NCBI RefSeq assembly: GCF_036964665.1
Contig: NZ_JBAMDA010000001.1
Location: 2,642,001 to 2,706,000 of the forward strand
Origin: Nitrobacter sp. NHB1
Lineage (GTDB): Bacteria; Pseudomonadota; Alphaproteobacteria; Rhizobiales; Xanthobacteraceae
Direction: 5' to 3'
Length of the DNA: 64,000 bases
Below the pieces are notes generated by a model. The model was not told where the DNA came from and made no database searches. It saw only the letters and a program-made list of their open reading frames with translations. The first letter of the stretch is position 1. Each line of letters opens with the position of its first letter. Both the position numbers and the translations under genes were made by a program. Positions 45,975 through 55,585 of this stretch are shown one piece after another.

Positions 45975-46210
45975 GGGGCCGTCGAGGTTCTCCGGGTATT
46001 CGTGCCTGGAGCTAAGAGGGAAGCCGGTGCGCTCTTGAGCAAGACCGGCGCTGCCCCCGCAACTGTAAGCGGTGAGCCGTGGTCCATCATGCCACTGGGT
46101 GTCGTCCCGGGAAGGCTGGACCAAAGCTGAGACCCGCGAGCCAGGAGACCTGCCCCGGCAACATAGTCGTCCTCGGGCGGGGTGTCCCGGTGGTGCGGTT
46201 GCGGTCTCGA
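45975..46210 (+). promoter_or_regulatory. cobalamin riboswitch upstream of metE
   Basis: Contains GAGCTAAGAGGGAAGCCGGT, GCTGCCCCCGCAACTGTAAG with CGGTGAG, GACCCGCGAGCCAGGAGACC and GGGCGGGGTGTCCCGGTGG in canonical order. About 70 nt of expression platform precede the GTG start of metE. High cobalamin would shut off the B12-independent methionine synthase. Confidence 0.95.
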
Positions 46211-46279
46211 TGGCGGCTCGTCGCCAGGATTCCCATGCCGCGTCGCTAAGGCCCAGCCTCCAACATATGGGGTTAAGCC

Positions 46280-48616
46280 GTGTCTGTTTCCTCTCTTCCT
46301 GTCGCTACGCTCGGCACGCCGCGCATCGGTCCGCGCCGCGAACTGAAAACCGCGCTCGAAAGCTACTGGTCGGGCAAGTCCAACGAAACCGCGCTGCTTG
46401 AAGCGGCGGCCGGATTGCGCGCCGTGAACTGGGCGCGCCAGAAGTCGCTCGGCGTCACCGTCATTCCGTCGAACGATTTCACGCTCTACGACCATGTGCT
46501 CGACACCAGCGTCATGGTCGGCGCGATACCGGAGATCTACGGATGGAAAAGCGGGCCGGTGCCGCTCGCAACCTATTTCGCGATGGCGCGCGGCGCCCAG
46601 GGTGGAGATCACGATCCATCCTGCGCGCATGGCCATCATGGCGACGGTGACGTTCATGGCGCGCCGGCGCAGGAGATGACCAAGTGGTTCGACACCAACT
46701 ACCACTACATGGTTCCTGAATTCAGCAAGGGCCAGCGCTTTGCGCTCTCCTCGCTCAAGGCGATTGATGAATATCGCGAGGCCAAGGCGCTCGGCTACCA
46801 GACCCGGCCAGTGCTGCTCGGCCCCGTCACCTATCTGAAATTCGGCAAGAGCAAGGACGCGAATTTCGATTCCCTGTCTCTACTTCCCGATCTGCTACCG
46901 GTCTATATCGACGTGCTCAAGCGCCTTGCCGCAGAGGGAGCCGACTGGGTGCAGCTCGACGAGCCCTGTCTCGTTCTCGATCTCGATGATGCGACCCGCG
47001 ATGCGCTGCGCAAGACTTATGAGCAGGTCGCGCGCGCTTTGCCTAACCTGAAGATCATGCTGACCACTTATTTTGGCGGCATCGGTGACAATCTCGATAC
47101 CACCCTCTCGCTGTCGGTCGCCGGCCTACACCTCGATCTTGTTCGCGCTCCCGAGCAGCTTGAGCCCATCGCGGCAAAGGCGGCGCAAGATCTGGTTCTG
47201 TCGCTCGGCGTCATCGATGGCCGCAACATCTGGCGCGCCAACCTGCCGGCGCTGCTTGACCGGCTCGAACCCGTGGTCGCCAGGCGTGGCATCGACCGTG
47301 TGCAGATCGCGCCGTCCTGCTCGCTCCTGCACGTGCCGATCGACGTGTCGCTGGAGACCGACCTCGATGCGGAGCTGAAGAGCTGGCTTGCGTTTTCGGT
47401 GCAGAAGATGAGCGAGCTGGCAACGCTCGGTGAAGCTCTCGCCAAAGGCCGCGACTCGGTCGGCGATGCGCTGGAAGCCTCCGCAAACGCCGCGGCGGCG
47501 CGCAAGACATCGCCGAAGGTCCATGACACCAGAGTTACAGCACGGATCGCAGCCATCACGCCTGACATGACCAGGCGCAAGAGCGTCTTCGCAGGTCGCG
47601 CCAAGTTGCAGCACGAGCGCTTCGGCCTCCCGTCGTTCCCGACGACCACGATCGGCTCGTTCCCGCAGACCGCCGAGGTCCGCAAGGCGCGTTCGGCGCA
47701 CGCCAAAGGCATGATGAGCGATGCCGACTATGAGAAGTTCCTGCAGGACGAGACGGCCCGAACCATCCGCTGGCAGGAAGACATCGGCCTCGACGTGCTC
47801 GTGCATGGCGAGTTCGAGCGCAACGACATGGTTCAGTATTTCGGCGAACAGCTTTCCGGATTCGCCTTCACCAAGCACGGCTGGGTTCAGAGCTACGGCT
47901 CGCGCTGCGTCCGCCCGCCGATCCTGTTCGGCGACGTGTCCAGGCCCGAGCCGATGACCGTCGGCTGGTGGAAATACGCGCAATCGCTGACCGCGAAACC
48001 GATGAAGGGGATGCTCACCGGCCCCGTCACCATTCTCAACTGGTCCTTCGTGCGCGATGACGTGCCGCGCAGCGTTGCCTGCCGGCAGATCGCGCTCGCG
48101 ATCCGTGACGAGGTCGCTGACCTGGAAACGGCCAGCGCATCCATGATCCAGATCGACGAGGCCGCGCTGCGCGAGGGGCTGCCGCTGCGCCGTTCCGAAT
48201 GGAAGACGTATCTCGACTGGGCCGTGGAGTGTTTCCGTCTGTGCGCGAGCGGCGTCGCTGACGCGACCCAGATCCACACCCACATGTGCTATTCGGAGTT
48301 CAACGACATCATCGATGCGATCGCGGCGATGGATGCCGACGTCATCTCGATCGAGACGTCGCGCTCCAGGATGGAGCTTCTCGACGCCTTCAAGGATTAC
48401 AAATATCCCAACGAGATCGGTCCCGGCGTCTACGACATCCACTCTCCGCGCGTGCCGGCGGTCGACGAGATGACCGGCCTGCTCAAACTTGCGCGCCAGC
48501 GCCTGTCCGACGGCCAGCTCTGGATCAATCCGGATTGCGGACTGAAGACCCGCAAGTGGGAGGAGGTCAGGCCGGCGCTCGTCAACATGGTGGAGGCGGC
48601 GAGACTGATGCGTTAG
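46280..48616 (+). CDS. metE: cobalamin-independent methionine synthase
   Basis: Transfers a methyl group from methyltetrahydrofolate triglutamate to homocysteine, without B12. 778 residues with N-terminal barrel and C-terminal zinc barrel. Zn ligands lie in IHTHMCYSEFNDII (His, Cys), VISIETSRSRMELL (Glu) and INPDCGLKTRKWEE (Cys). A His/Asp-rich insertion coded at about 46602-46670 (GGDHDPSCAHGHHGDGDVHG) precedes EMTKWFDTNYHYMVPE and is not in typical MetE. GTG start at 46280 with GGGG upstream. Confidence 0.96.
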   Translation: MSVSSLPVATLGTPRIGPRRELKTALESYWSGKSNETALLEAAAGLRAVNWARQKSLGVTVIPSNDFTLYDHVLDTSVMVGAIPEIYGWKSGPVPLATYFAMARGAQGGDHDPSCAHGHHGDGDVHGAPAQEMTKWFDTNYHYMVPEFSKGQRFALSSLKAIDEYREAKALGYQTRPVLLGPVTYLKFGKSKDANFDSLSLLPDLLPVYIDVLKRLAAEGADWVQLDEPCLVLDLDDATRDALRKTYEQVARALPNLKIMLTTYFGGIGDNLDTTLSLSVAGLHLDLVRAPEQLEPIAAKAAQDLVLSLGVIDGRNIWRANLPALLDRLEPVVARRGIDRVQIAPSCSLLHVPIDVSLETDLDAELKSWLAFSVQKMSELATLGEALAKGRDSVGDALEASANAAAARKTSPKVHDTRVTARIAAITPDMTRRKSVFAGRAKLQHERFGLPSFPTTTIGSFPQTAEVRKARSAHAKGMMSDADYEKFLQDETARTIRWQEDIGLDVLVHGEFERNDMVQYFGEQLSGFAFTKHGWVQSYGSRCVRPPILFGDVSRPEPMTVGWWKYAQSLTAKPMKGMLTGPVTILNWSFVRDDVPRSVACRQIALAIRDEVADLETASASMIQIDEAALREGLPLRRSEWKTYLDWAVECFRLCASGVADATQIHTHMCYSEFNDIIDAIAAMDADVISIETSRSRMELLDAFKDYKYPNEIGPGVYDIHSPRVPAVDEMTGLLKLARQRLSDGQLWINPDCGLKTRKWEEVRPALVNMVEAARLMR

Positions 48617-48665
48617 AAAGGTTGAGTGTACTCGACGAGACCTGACGATTTGAATGTACTGAAAA

Positions 48666-49664
48666 ATGCTGCCGAATCAATCGCATAGATTTTCCGTCGC
48701 GCCCATGATGGATTGGACCGATCGGCATTGCCGGGTGTTCCATCGCCTGCTCACGCGTCGTGCGCGGCTCTACACCGAGATGCTCACGACCGGCGCGGTG
48801 ATCCATGGCGCGCGCGACCGTTTGCTTGGGTTCAGTGATATCGAGCATCCGGTCGCGCTCCAGCTCGGCGGATCGCATCCGGGCGATCTCACGGCGGCCG
48901 CGCGCATCGGTGAGGATTTCGGCTACGACGAAATCAATCTGAACGTCGGCTGTCCGTCCGACCGGGTGAAGGATGGCCGGTTCGGCGCCTGCCTGATGGC
49001 CGAGCCGGATGTCGTTGCCGAGGCCGTTCACGCCATGAAACGCGCGGTGTCCGTTCCGGTCACCGTGAAATGCCGGATCGGGATCGACGATCAGGATTCC
49101 GAAACCGGCCTCGACGGCTTCGCGCGCAAGGTGGCGGCGGCCGGCGTCGATGCCCTGATCGTCCATGCGCGAAAAGCGTGGCTCCAGGGATTATCTCCGA
49201 AGGAGAACCGGAATATTCCGCCGCTGGACTATGACAGGATTTACCGGTTGAAAGCGTCGCTTCCCGATCTGCCCGTGATCGTCAACGGCGGCATCGGCGG
49301 GATTTCAGAAGCGAAACAACATCTGGCGCATGGCGATGGCGTCATGCTGGGCCGCGCCGCCTATCAGGATCCATGGCGGTTGCTGAAGGTCGATTCCGAA
49401 CTGTTCGGCGAGGCGGCACTGCACGCCACGATGAAGCGCGCGCTCGAGGCCATGATACCTTACATCGAGGATCAACTTGCAAGCGGCGTGCGATTGCATT
49501 CCATCACCCGGCATCTTGTCGGCGCGTTTCATGGCGCGCCGGGGGCGCGGGCGTTTCGGCGCTATCTCGCCGAGAACGGCGTGAAGGCCGATGCTGGCGT
49601 CGATGTCTTGCGGGAGGCGATGGCGCTGGTGGATGAACCTGCGGTGTCGTCCATCGCGGCATGA
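48666..49664 (+). CDS. dusA: tRNA-dihydrouridine synthase A
   Basis: Flavoenzyme that reduces uridine in the tRNA D-loop. 332 residues with HRFSVAPMMDWTDRHCRVFH, LQLGGSHPGDL, EINLNVGCPSDRVKDGRFGA (catalytic Cys), VTVKCRIGID and VNGGIGGI, all as in DusA. Starts 49 nt after metE. Convergent with the liv operon. Confidence 0.95.
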   Translation: MLPNQSHRFSVAPMMDWTDRHCRVFHRLLTRRARLYTEMLTTGAVIHGARDRLLGFSDIEHPVALQLGGSHPGDLTAAARIGEDFGYDEINLNVGCPSDRVKDGRFGACLMAEPDVVAEAVHAMKRAVSVPVTVKCRIGIDDQDSETGLDGFARKVAAAGVDALIVHARKAWLQGLSPKENRNIPPLDYDRIYRLKASLPDLPVIVNGGIGGISEAKQHLAHGDGVMLGRAAYQDPWRLLKVDSELFGEAALHATMKRALEAMIPYIEDQLASGVRLHSITRHLVGAFHGAPGARAFRRYLAENGVKADAGVDVLREAMALVDEPAVSSIAA

Positions 49665-49767
49665 CGCGCTGCCAAACAAGCTCGGGCCGGCGCAACGTAT
49701 CATCGATCTGCGAGAGCCGACCGAAATCGGCTGAGGCACGACGGTCCTTCCATCGCCAAATGGCTGC

Positions 49768-50499
49768 TCAAAGTCCGAGATAGGCGCGCTGTACTTCCGG
49801 GTCGTCGATGAGCTGTTTGGCGGGGCCGCTATGAACGATGCTGCCGGTTTCCATCACGTAACCCCGGTCGGCCGTCGATAGCGCCAGATTGACGTCCTGT
49901 TCGACCAGCAGCACCGTTACGCCTTCGTCGCGGATCGTGGTCAGGACATCCATCAACTGTTCGACGATGACGGGTGCCAATCCCAGGCTCATCTCGTCGA
50001 TCATCAGCACGATCGGCGCCGCCATCAGGCCTCGCGCCATCGCGCACATTTGCTGCTCTCCGCCCGACATGCTTCCGGCGAGCTGCCGGCGGCGTTCCGC
50101 CATGCGCGGAAACAGCGCATACATCCTGTCGAGGTCGCGTGCGACGGCAGCTTTGTCGGTTCGCCTGAAGGCGCCCATCAGCAAGTTGTCCTGGACGCTC
50201 ATGCGGTCGAACAACTGGCGGCCTTCCGGAACCTGAACCAGACCGGCCGCAAAGACCTGATCGGACGTCATCGGCATCAGATCTTGGCTGTTCATGACGA
50301 TGCCGCCGGTGGCGGAAAGCACGCGCGACAGCGTGCGCAGCAAGGTGGTCTTGCCGGCGCCGTTGCTGCCGACCAGCGCCACGATCTCGGCCGGATAGAC
50401 AGTCAGGGTGACGTCGTGCAAGACCGGCATCCCGCCATAGCCCGCGCTGACCGAGCGGACGTCAAGCAGAGGCTCCTTGACCGCTGGCTTTGTGCTCAT
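49768..50499 (-). CDS. livF: branched-chain amino-acid ABC transporter ATPase LivF
   Basis: Second ATPase of the liv system. 243 residues with Walker A GSNGAGKTTLLRTLS, Q-loop QVPEGRQLF, signature SGGEQQMCAMARGL and Walker B VLMIDEMSLGL. ATG at 50499 is chosen because it overlaps the livG stop (ATGA). Last gene of livJ-H-M-G-F. Confidence 0.94.
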   Translation of the reverse strand: MSTKPAVKEPLLDVRSVSAGYGGMPVLHDVTLTVYPAEIVALVGSNGAGKTTLLRTLSRVLSATGGIVMNSQDLMPMTSDQVFAAGLVQVPEGRQLFDRMSVQDNLLMGAFRRTDKAAVARDLDRMYALFPRMAERRRQLAGSMSGGEQQMCAMARGLMAAPIVLMIDEMSLGLAPVIVEQLMDVLTTIRDEGVTVLLVEQDVNLALSTADRGYVMETGSIVHSGPAKQLIDDPEVQRAYLGL

Positions 50500-51230
50500 A
50501 TCCGCCTCTTGCCGAGATACGCCTCGATGACGGTCTGGTTTGCGAGCACGCTGGCGGGTTCGCCGTCTGCGATCTTTTCGCCATGGTGCAATACCAGCAG
50601 CCGGTCCGACAGACTCTTGATGGCTTTGATGACGTGCTCGATCACGAGAACGCTGATCCCTGTGTCGCGAACCTTGCGGATCACCGCGATCACCTCTTCG
50701 ATCTCGACCAGATTCAGTCCGGCCATGACCTCGTCGCATAGCAAAACCTTCGGCTGCATCGCCAAAGCCTTTGCCAGTTCCAGCCGCTTGCGGCCAGGGC
50801 CGCCCAACTCGTCCGCGCGTTGATCGACGAACTTGCCGAGCCCGACAAAGTCCAGTTGAGCGCGCGCCTGCTCGCGGGCTTGAGCCAACTTGGCATGTCC
50901 TCCTCCGTGACCGAAGAGGGCGCCGACGGCGACGTTGTCCAACACCGACAGACCGGGAAACGGCCGCATGATCTGGAACGTGCGCCCGATGCCCAGCCGG
51001 GCACGACGGTAGGCGGCCATGCCGGCAAGAGACTGTCCTTCAAAAAAGATATCGCCCGAACTGGGCGCGAGCGTCCCACTGATCAGGCTGATGAGCGTGG
51101 TTTTTCCGGCGCCGTTCGGACCGATCACGCCGAGAATTTCCCGGGGCTGCAACAGAAAGCTGACATCGTTGACCGCGATCAGGCCGGCAAAGCGGCGGGT
51201 CACGTGTCTGATTTCGAGTATCGGGGTCAC
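50496..51230 (-). CDS. livG: branched-chain amino-acid ABC transporter ATPase LivG
   Basis: First ATPase. 244 residues with Walker A GPNGAGKTTLISLISG, IGRTFQIMRPFPGLSVLDNV, the signature region GGPGRKRLELAKALAM (modified LSGGQ), Walker B VLLCDEVMAGL and VIEHVIKAI. Overlaps livM by four bases and livF by four bases. Confidence 0.94.
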   Translation of the reverse strand: MTPILEIRHVTRRFAGLIAVNDVSFLLQPREILGVIGPNGAGKTTLISLISGTLAPSSGDIFFEGQSLAGMAAYRRARLGIGRTFQIMRPFPGLSVLDNVAVGALFGHGGGHAKLAQAREQARAQLDFVGLGKFVDQRADELGGPGRKRLELAKALAMQPKVLLCDEVMAGLNLVEIEEVIAVIRKVRDTGISVLVIEHVIKAIKSLSDRLLVLHHGEKIADGEPASVLANQTVIEAYLGKRRI

Positions 51231-52174
51231 AGCCGGTGCGTCCGGATGTTTTCGGCGAAATACCGCCAGCCCGTCTTGCGGAACCGCCGCAACATGTCCG
51301 CCAGTCCGCGCGGCATGAGGACAACCGCGACCACGACGACGATGCCAAAGAAAAGGCTCGCAAGGCTGGTGATCTCGCTCGACAGAAATTCGGAGATCGC
51401 CGACAGCGAAAGCGCTCCGACAACCGGTCCCAGAATCGTGCCGGGCCCGCCGAATACCGCCATGATGATCATCTTGACGTTCAGGCTGATATCGAACGCG
51501 CTTTCCGGATCGATGAACGTAACCCAGTAGGCATGAATGCCTCCGGCCAGCGCGCTGAAAACGCCGGAAAGAGCGAAGGCCATTGTCTTATACAACGTCG
51601 TATTGACACCCATCACTTCCGCGCCCTCTTCGTTTTCGCGGATAGCAATCAATCCAAAACCGAAGCGGCTGCGCGTCAACCAGAAAACCGTCAGCGTAGC
51701 CAGCACCAGCAGCCCAAGCGACAACTCGTAAAACAGAGGATCGTTGTTGAGGGGCGGCAAGACAAGCCCGATATTCTGGCCGGCCAGGCCCACGTTGGAG
51801 ACGATTGCGGTCATGACCTGAGCCAGCGCCAGCGTCGCAATCGCGAAGTAGTGGCCCCTCAGCCGCAGGACCGGAATCCCGAGGAGAACGGCAAAAGTGA
51901 CCGCAAGTGCCACGCCGAACACCAGGCCAACGGGAAACGGCAAGTGCCACTGCGCCATCGCGATGCCCACACCGTAGCTGCCGAGCCCGTAGAACACCGA
52001 ATTGCCGAACGACGCATAGCCGGTGTAGCCGCCAATGATATTCCAGCCCTGCGCCAGAACGGCGAGCAGCAGGGCATTGATTCCGAACTGGATCAGGACG
52101 TCCGATCCGAACCACGGCACCGCCGCGAGAACGGCGAGCGCCGCCAGGATGAGCGCGATGCGGAGCGTCTTCAC
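51227..52174 (-). CDS. livM: branched-chain amino-acid ABC transporter permease LivM
   Basis: Inner-membrane permease with about nine helices, 315 residues. Family phrases are NIIGGYTGYASFGNSVFYGL, GIPVLRLRGHYFAIATLALA and GGPGTILGPVVGALSLSAIS. Overlaps livH by four bases. Basic C-terminal tail. Confidence 0.94.
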   Translation of the reverse strand: MKTLRIALILAALAVLAAVPWFGSDVLIQFGINALLLAVLAQGWNIIGGYTGYASFGNSVFYGLGSYGVGIAMAQWHLPFPVGLVFGVALAVTFAVLLGIPVLRLRGHYFAIATLALAQVMTAIVSNVGLAGQNIGLVLPPLNNDPLFYELSLGLLVLATLTVFWLTRSRFGFGLIAIRENEEGAEVMGVNTTLYKTMAFALSGVFSALAGGIHAYWVTFIDPESAFDISLNVKMIIMAVFGGPGTILGPVVGALSLSAISEFLSSEITSLASLFFGIVVVVAVVLMPRGLADMLRRFRKTGWRYFAENIRTHRL

Positions 52175-53034
52175 GCCGCTTTCCCCAGCAGGCCGGTCGG
52201 CCGCACGATCAGGACCAGCACCAGCACGCCGAAGCTCGCCACGTCGGCGTAGGTCGGCCCTATATAAAGTGCGGTCAGCGATTCGAGGATTCCCAGAAAC
52301 AGGCCTCCGACGATCACGCCGAGCGGATTGTCCAATCCTCCGATGATCGAAATGGCGAACGACTTCGCGGTCAACGCCGCGCCGATATACGGATTGATCT
52401 GCGACACAGTTCCATAAAGGCCTCCGGCTGCGCCGGCCAGCGCGATTCCGATGCCGAACGTCACGGCGTAGAGATGCCGAGGTTCAACGCCGTAGAGGCG
52501 GGCCGCCACCAGATTCTGCGCGGTGGCGCGGATGGCGCGTCCGAGCTTTGTGTGCAGCAGGAACAGCCACATCCCGACTGTCAGCGCGATGGCCACGCCG
52601 AAGGCCAGCAGCCGCGCCAGCGGCAAGACGACCGGCCCCAGCACGATGCTGTCGCCCGCATAGGTGGGATTGATGGTGCGAAAGTCGGCCGAGAATGCGA
52701 GTTGCGCAAGATAGGTCAGCACAACCTCCAGCCCGAACGTTATCAGCAACGTGTTGAACATCGGCGCGCGCACGATCAAATTCAAAAGGCCGCGCTGGAC
52801 GCAGTAGCCGACCGCAAACATCACCGCCGCAGTGATCGGCAGGCCCAGAAACGGGTCGATATGCAGGTATGTGAAGAGATACAAGGATACATAGGCGCCG
52901 AGCATGATGAATGCGCCGTGCGCCAGGTTGACGATATTCAGCACGCCCCAGACCAGCGCGAGGCCGAGCGCCATCATGGCATACAGCCCGCCCAGAAGGG
53001 TGCCGTTGATAAGGACTTGTCCCAGCAGATCCAA
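52171..53034 (-). CDS. livH: branched-chain amino-acid ABC transporter permease LivH
   Basis: Inner-membrane permease, 287 residues and about eight helices. Begins MDLLGQVLINGTLLGGLYAM and contains ALVWGVLNIVNLAHGAFIML, AIRATAQNLVAARLYGVEPR and SIIGGLDNPLGVIVGGLFLG. It starts about 170 nt after livJ, the gap being filled by a hairpin repeat. Confidence 0.94.
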   Translation of the reverse strand: MDLLGQVLINGTLLGGLYAMMALGLALVWGVLNIVNLAHGAFIMLGAYVSLYLFTYLHIDPFLGLPITAAVMFAVGYCVQRGLLNLIVRAPMFNTLLITFGLEVVLTYLAQLAFSADFRTINPTYAGDSIVLGPVVLPLARLLAFGVAIALTVGMWLFLLHTKLGRAIRATAQNLVAARLYGVEPRHLYAVTFGIGIALAGAAGGLYGTVSQINPYIGAALTAKSFAISIIGGLDNPLGVIVGGLFLGILESLTALYIGPTYADVASFGVLVLVLIVRPTGLLGKAA

Positions 53035-53080
53035 CGTCGTCCCGCCCCTTTTCAGCCAGAGGATCGTTCGCGATTCGCGC

Positions 53081-53115
53081 TAGAGTCAGATCCAACGACG
53101 TTGAATCTGACTCTA
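53081..53115. repeat. hairpin between livJ and livH
   Basis: Perfect arms TAGAGTCAGAT and ATCTGACTCTA around CCAACGACGTTGA (which itself pairs partly). It lies in the 166-nt gap. In liv operons a hairpin here often limits read-through and stabilises the binding-protein mRNA; that role is inferred. A further repeat-family stretch (TGATCTTATTCGAAAGCC) follows at about 53138. Confidence 0.6.
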
Positions 53116-53200
53116 ACCTTATTTTTTTGATTGAGCATGATCTTATTCGAAAGCCGGTTTCCACTATGCGCTGGCGCGGCCCTTCGCGTCGGGATCATCT

Positions 53201-54406
53201 CTAACGCGCGTCCCAGGCCGGCATCGGATATTTCGGCGCCGCGATTTTGCCGTGGACGCCCTGGATTGCGACCAGTTTGCCATCCTGGATCTGGATCACG
53301 GTCTGCGGCAGATCGATCTGGCCGTTCGCATTGAACGCAATCCGCCCGTAAAGACTGTCGAAATCCACCTTGGACAATGCGTCCCTGACCTTTACGGGGT
53401 CGATCGTGCCCGCATTTTCCACGGCTTTCACCACGGCCTCGACGTCGGCCGCGCCGGACGCGGCATGATAGTCGGGATCGTAGTTGAACTTCGCCTTGAA
53501 GGCCGCAGCGAATTGCGCGGCGTCGCCGAACCATTGATCCTTGAGGTCGGCGGAAGGCAGCCAGGCCGTCATGCCGAAAGCGTAGTCCGCATCTTTGCCG
53601 AGAGCCTTGCGGAAGTCTTCACTCGGGACGCCCACCGTGAAGGAATACATCTTCGGGGCGACCGCAAGACTCTTGGCCTGCCGCACGAAATTCAGAATCT
53701 CGGTTTCGTGGCCCGCCACCAGCACCGCATCGACGTTCTTGCTCTTGACCTGCGAGAGCAGCGAGTTGAAGTCCGTCGCATTGGTGCTGTAACGCTCGTC
53801 CATGGCCAGGGTGAAGCCAGCCTCTTTCAGTTTGGGCCGCGTGCCCTCCGCCACCGAGACGTCGAAGGCATCGTCGGCATACAGCAGGGCGACCGATTTC
53901 GGGGCCGGATCGAGCCCCTTCATCATCTCCACCGTCGAGCCGAAATAGTGGCTGGCCGGCGCCAGCGTTCCAAAAATATACTTGAACTTGCGCGCGAAGA
54001 TCTGGTCCGACGCGCCGCCGCCCTGGACCATCGGAATCTGGTACTTTTCGGACACAGCCGAATCCGCCAGCGCGAAATTGCTTGCGAACGGCCCCAGCAG
54101 AAAATTCACCTTGTCCCGTGAAACCAGTTGCGTGTACTGACGCACGCTCAAATTGACGTCCGACTGATTGTCATAAAGTTTGAGTGCGAGCTTGTAGGTC
54201 TCATTACCGACCTTGACCCCGCCAGCTTCGTTGATCTTGTCGACCGCGAGTTGATAGGCGTCACGATAATACCGGCCGGTATTGGCAACGGGTCCCGTCA
54301 ATTGTACGGACGCCCCCAGCACAATGTCCTTTGCCGCGGCCGAGCCAGACGACATCGCAACCGCAGCCGCGACCAAAGCGGCCGACAAACCGGAAATTTT
54401 CAACAT
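53201..54406 (-). CDS. livJ: branched-chain amino-acid binding protein (LivJ/LivK family)
   Basis: Periplasmic binding protein, 401 residues, with signal peptide (about 1-25, GSAAAKD). Contains [59 protein letters not shown] and [17 protein letters not shown] as in Leu/Ile/Val-binding family 6 proteins. First gene of the liv operon. The specific ligand (amino acid, amide or aromatic acid) is not certain. Confidence 0.9.
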   Translation of the reverse strand: MLKISGLSAALVAAAVAMSSGSAAAKDIVLGASVQLTGPVANTGRYYRDAYQLAVDKINEAGGVKVGNETYKLALKLYDNQSDVNLSVRQYTQLVSRDKVNFLLGPFASNFALADSAVSEKYQIPMVQGGGASDQIFARKFKYIFGTLAPASHYFGSTVEMMKGLDPAPKSVALLYADDAFDVSVAEGTRPKLKEAGFTLAMDERYSTNATDFNSLLSQVKSKNVDAVLVAGHETEILNFVRQAKSLAVAPKMYSFTVGVPSEDFRKALGKDADYAFGMTAWLPSADLKDQWFGDAAQFAAAFKAKFNYDPDYHAASGAADVEAVVKAVENAGTIDPVKVRDALSKVDFDSLYGRIAFNANGQIDLPQTVIQIQDGKLVAIQGVHGKIAAPKYPMPAWDAR

Positions 54407-54415
54407 GAAATGACC

Positions 54416-54445
54416 CTCTATAATGGCACTCTATAATGACACTCT
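54416..54445. repeat. 13-bp direct repeat in the livJ leader
   Basis: CTCTATAATGGCA and CTCTATAATGACA follow each other at 54416-54428 and 54429-54441, with a partial third unit CTCTG. It lies about 10-40 nt before the livJ start and overlaps its ribosome-binding region. Could be a slip-strand or regulator target. Confidence 0.6.
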
Positions 54446-54688
54446 GTCCCGCGGCTGTCCTGGTTCTGCGCCCTAGCTTCCGGTAATATTTCTTACTTCC
54501 CGCGATCAGCACCTGTAGGGGTGATGCGGGATGGATGTCTCGGTCGCGCTATACAACCAGCACGCAAGCACTTGGTTCCCGGTGCCCCGATAACGATCGA
54601 ATCCGCGTTCACCTCGTATCCTGGCTTTTGACAAACGAATAAGACTGCGGCTCGATATCGGCTCGATAGCTATCGGGAGACCGCTTCA

Positions 54689-55585
54689 ATGGACACGGAA
54701 CTGGCCAGAACTTTCCTCACCGTCGTGACAGCGGGGAATTTCATCAGTGCCGCGGATCAGCTTCACGTCAGCCAGTCGACGGTCAGCACGCGCATTCACA
54801 CGCTCGAAGAGCAGTTGGGCTGCATGCTCTTCGTCCGCAACAAGGCTGGCACGACGCTGACGTCTGCCGGCCGGCAATTCCAGCGGCACGCGGCTACGCT
54901 GGTGCGGACAATGGAACAGGCGCGACACGACATAGGCATTCCGGAAGGATTTAGCGGAACGCTGGTTGTCGGTTGCCGTATCGGCCTGTGGGAAGAATTC
55001 CTGCTGCAGTGGCTTCAGCTCATGAGGGAGGCCAGGCCGGAAATATCCATTCGCGCCGAAAGCGGGCACGAGCCGGAATTGATGCAGGGGCTTATCGAGG
55101 GGCGGATAGACATTGGCGTTATGTACACTCCGCAGGTTCGTCCGGGATTGAAGATCGAGCAATTGTTCGAAGAGCACCTCATCCTGGTTTCAACGGATCC
55201 GAATGGCAAACACGAACCTCGATCCGGCTATGTGTATGTCGATTGGGGGCCTGAGTTCTATGCGCGGCACAATGCCTGCTTTCCGAACTTTGGCAGCCCT
55301 CCGCTGAGCGCGAATATCGGCTGGCTGGGATTGCTGCACGTGCTGGAGAACGGAGGATCCGGTTATTTCCCAAAGCGGATCGTCATGCCTCATCTGAAGA
55401 CCGGGCGCCTCAATCTGGTGAGCGACACGCCTGAGTTTTCAATGCCCGCATACGTCGTTTACCCTCTTGAGGGGGATCGCGATCTGTTTGCCAGCGCAAT
55501 CGAGATCATGCACCAGGTTGCCAACTCGAAACCGAAAACGGCGGCAACGGCGAAAGGCGCAAAGCGGGCAGTACGACAGCGCTAG
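54689..55585 (+). CDS. LysR-type transcriptional regulator
   Basis: 298 residues. N-terminal helix-turn-helix: TFLTVVTAGNFISAADQLHV, SQSTVSTRIHTLEEQLGCML and FVRNKAGTTLTSAGRQF. The effector domain follows (FSGTLVVGCRIGLWEEFLLQ, ENGGSGYFPKRIV). Divergent from the liv operon across 282 nt, so control of that operon is likely but inferred. Confidence 0.92.
   Translation: MDTELARTFLTVVTAGNFISAADQLHVSQSTVSTRIHTLEEQLGCMLFVRNKAGTTLTSAGRQFQRHAATLVRTMEQARHDIGIPEGFSGTLVVGCRIGLWEEFLLQWLQLMREARPEISIRAESGHEPELMQGLIEGRIDIGVMYTPQVRPGLKIEQLFEEHLILVSTDPNGKHEPRSGYVYVDWGPEFYARHNACFPNFGSPPLSANIGWLGLLHVLENGGSGYFPKRIVMPHLKTGRLNLVSDTPEFSMPAYVVYPLEGDRDLFASAIEIMHQVANSKPKTAATAKGAKRAVRQR

Noticed and set aside
45894-46124. 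76-codon open frame on the minus strand over the metE leader
   Set aside because: Also a reverse reading of the cobalamin riboswitch.
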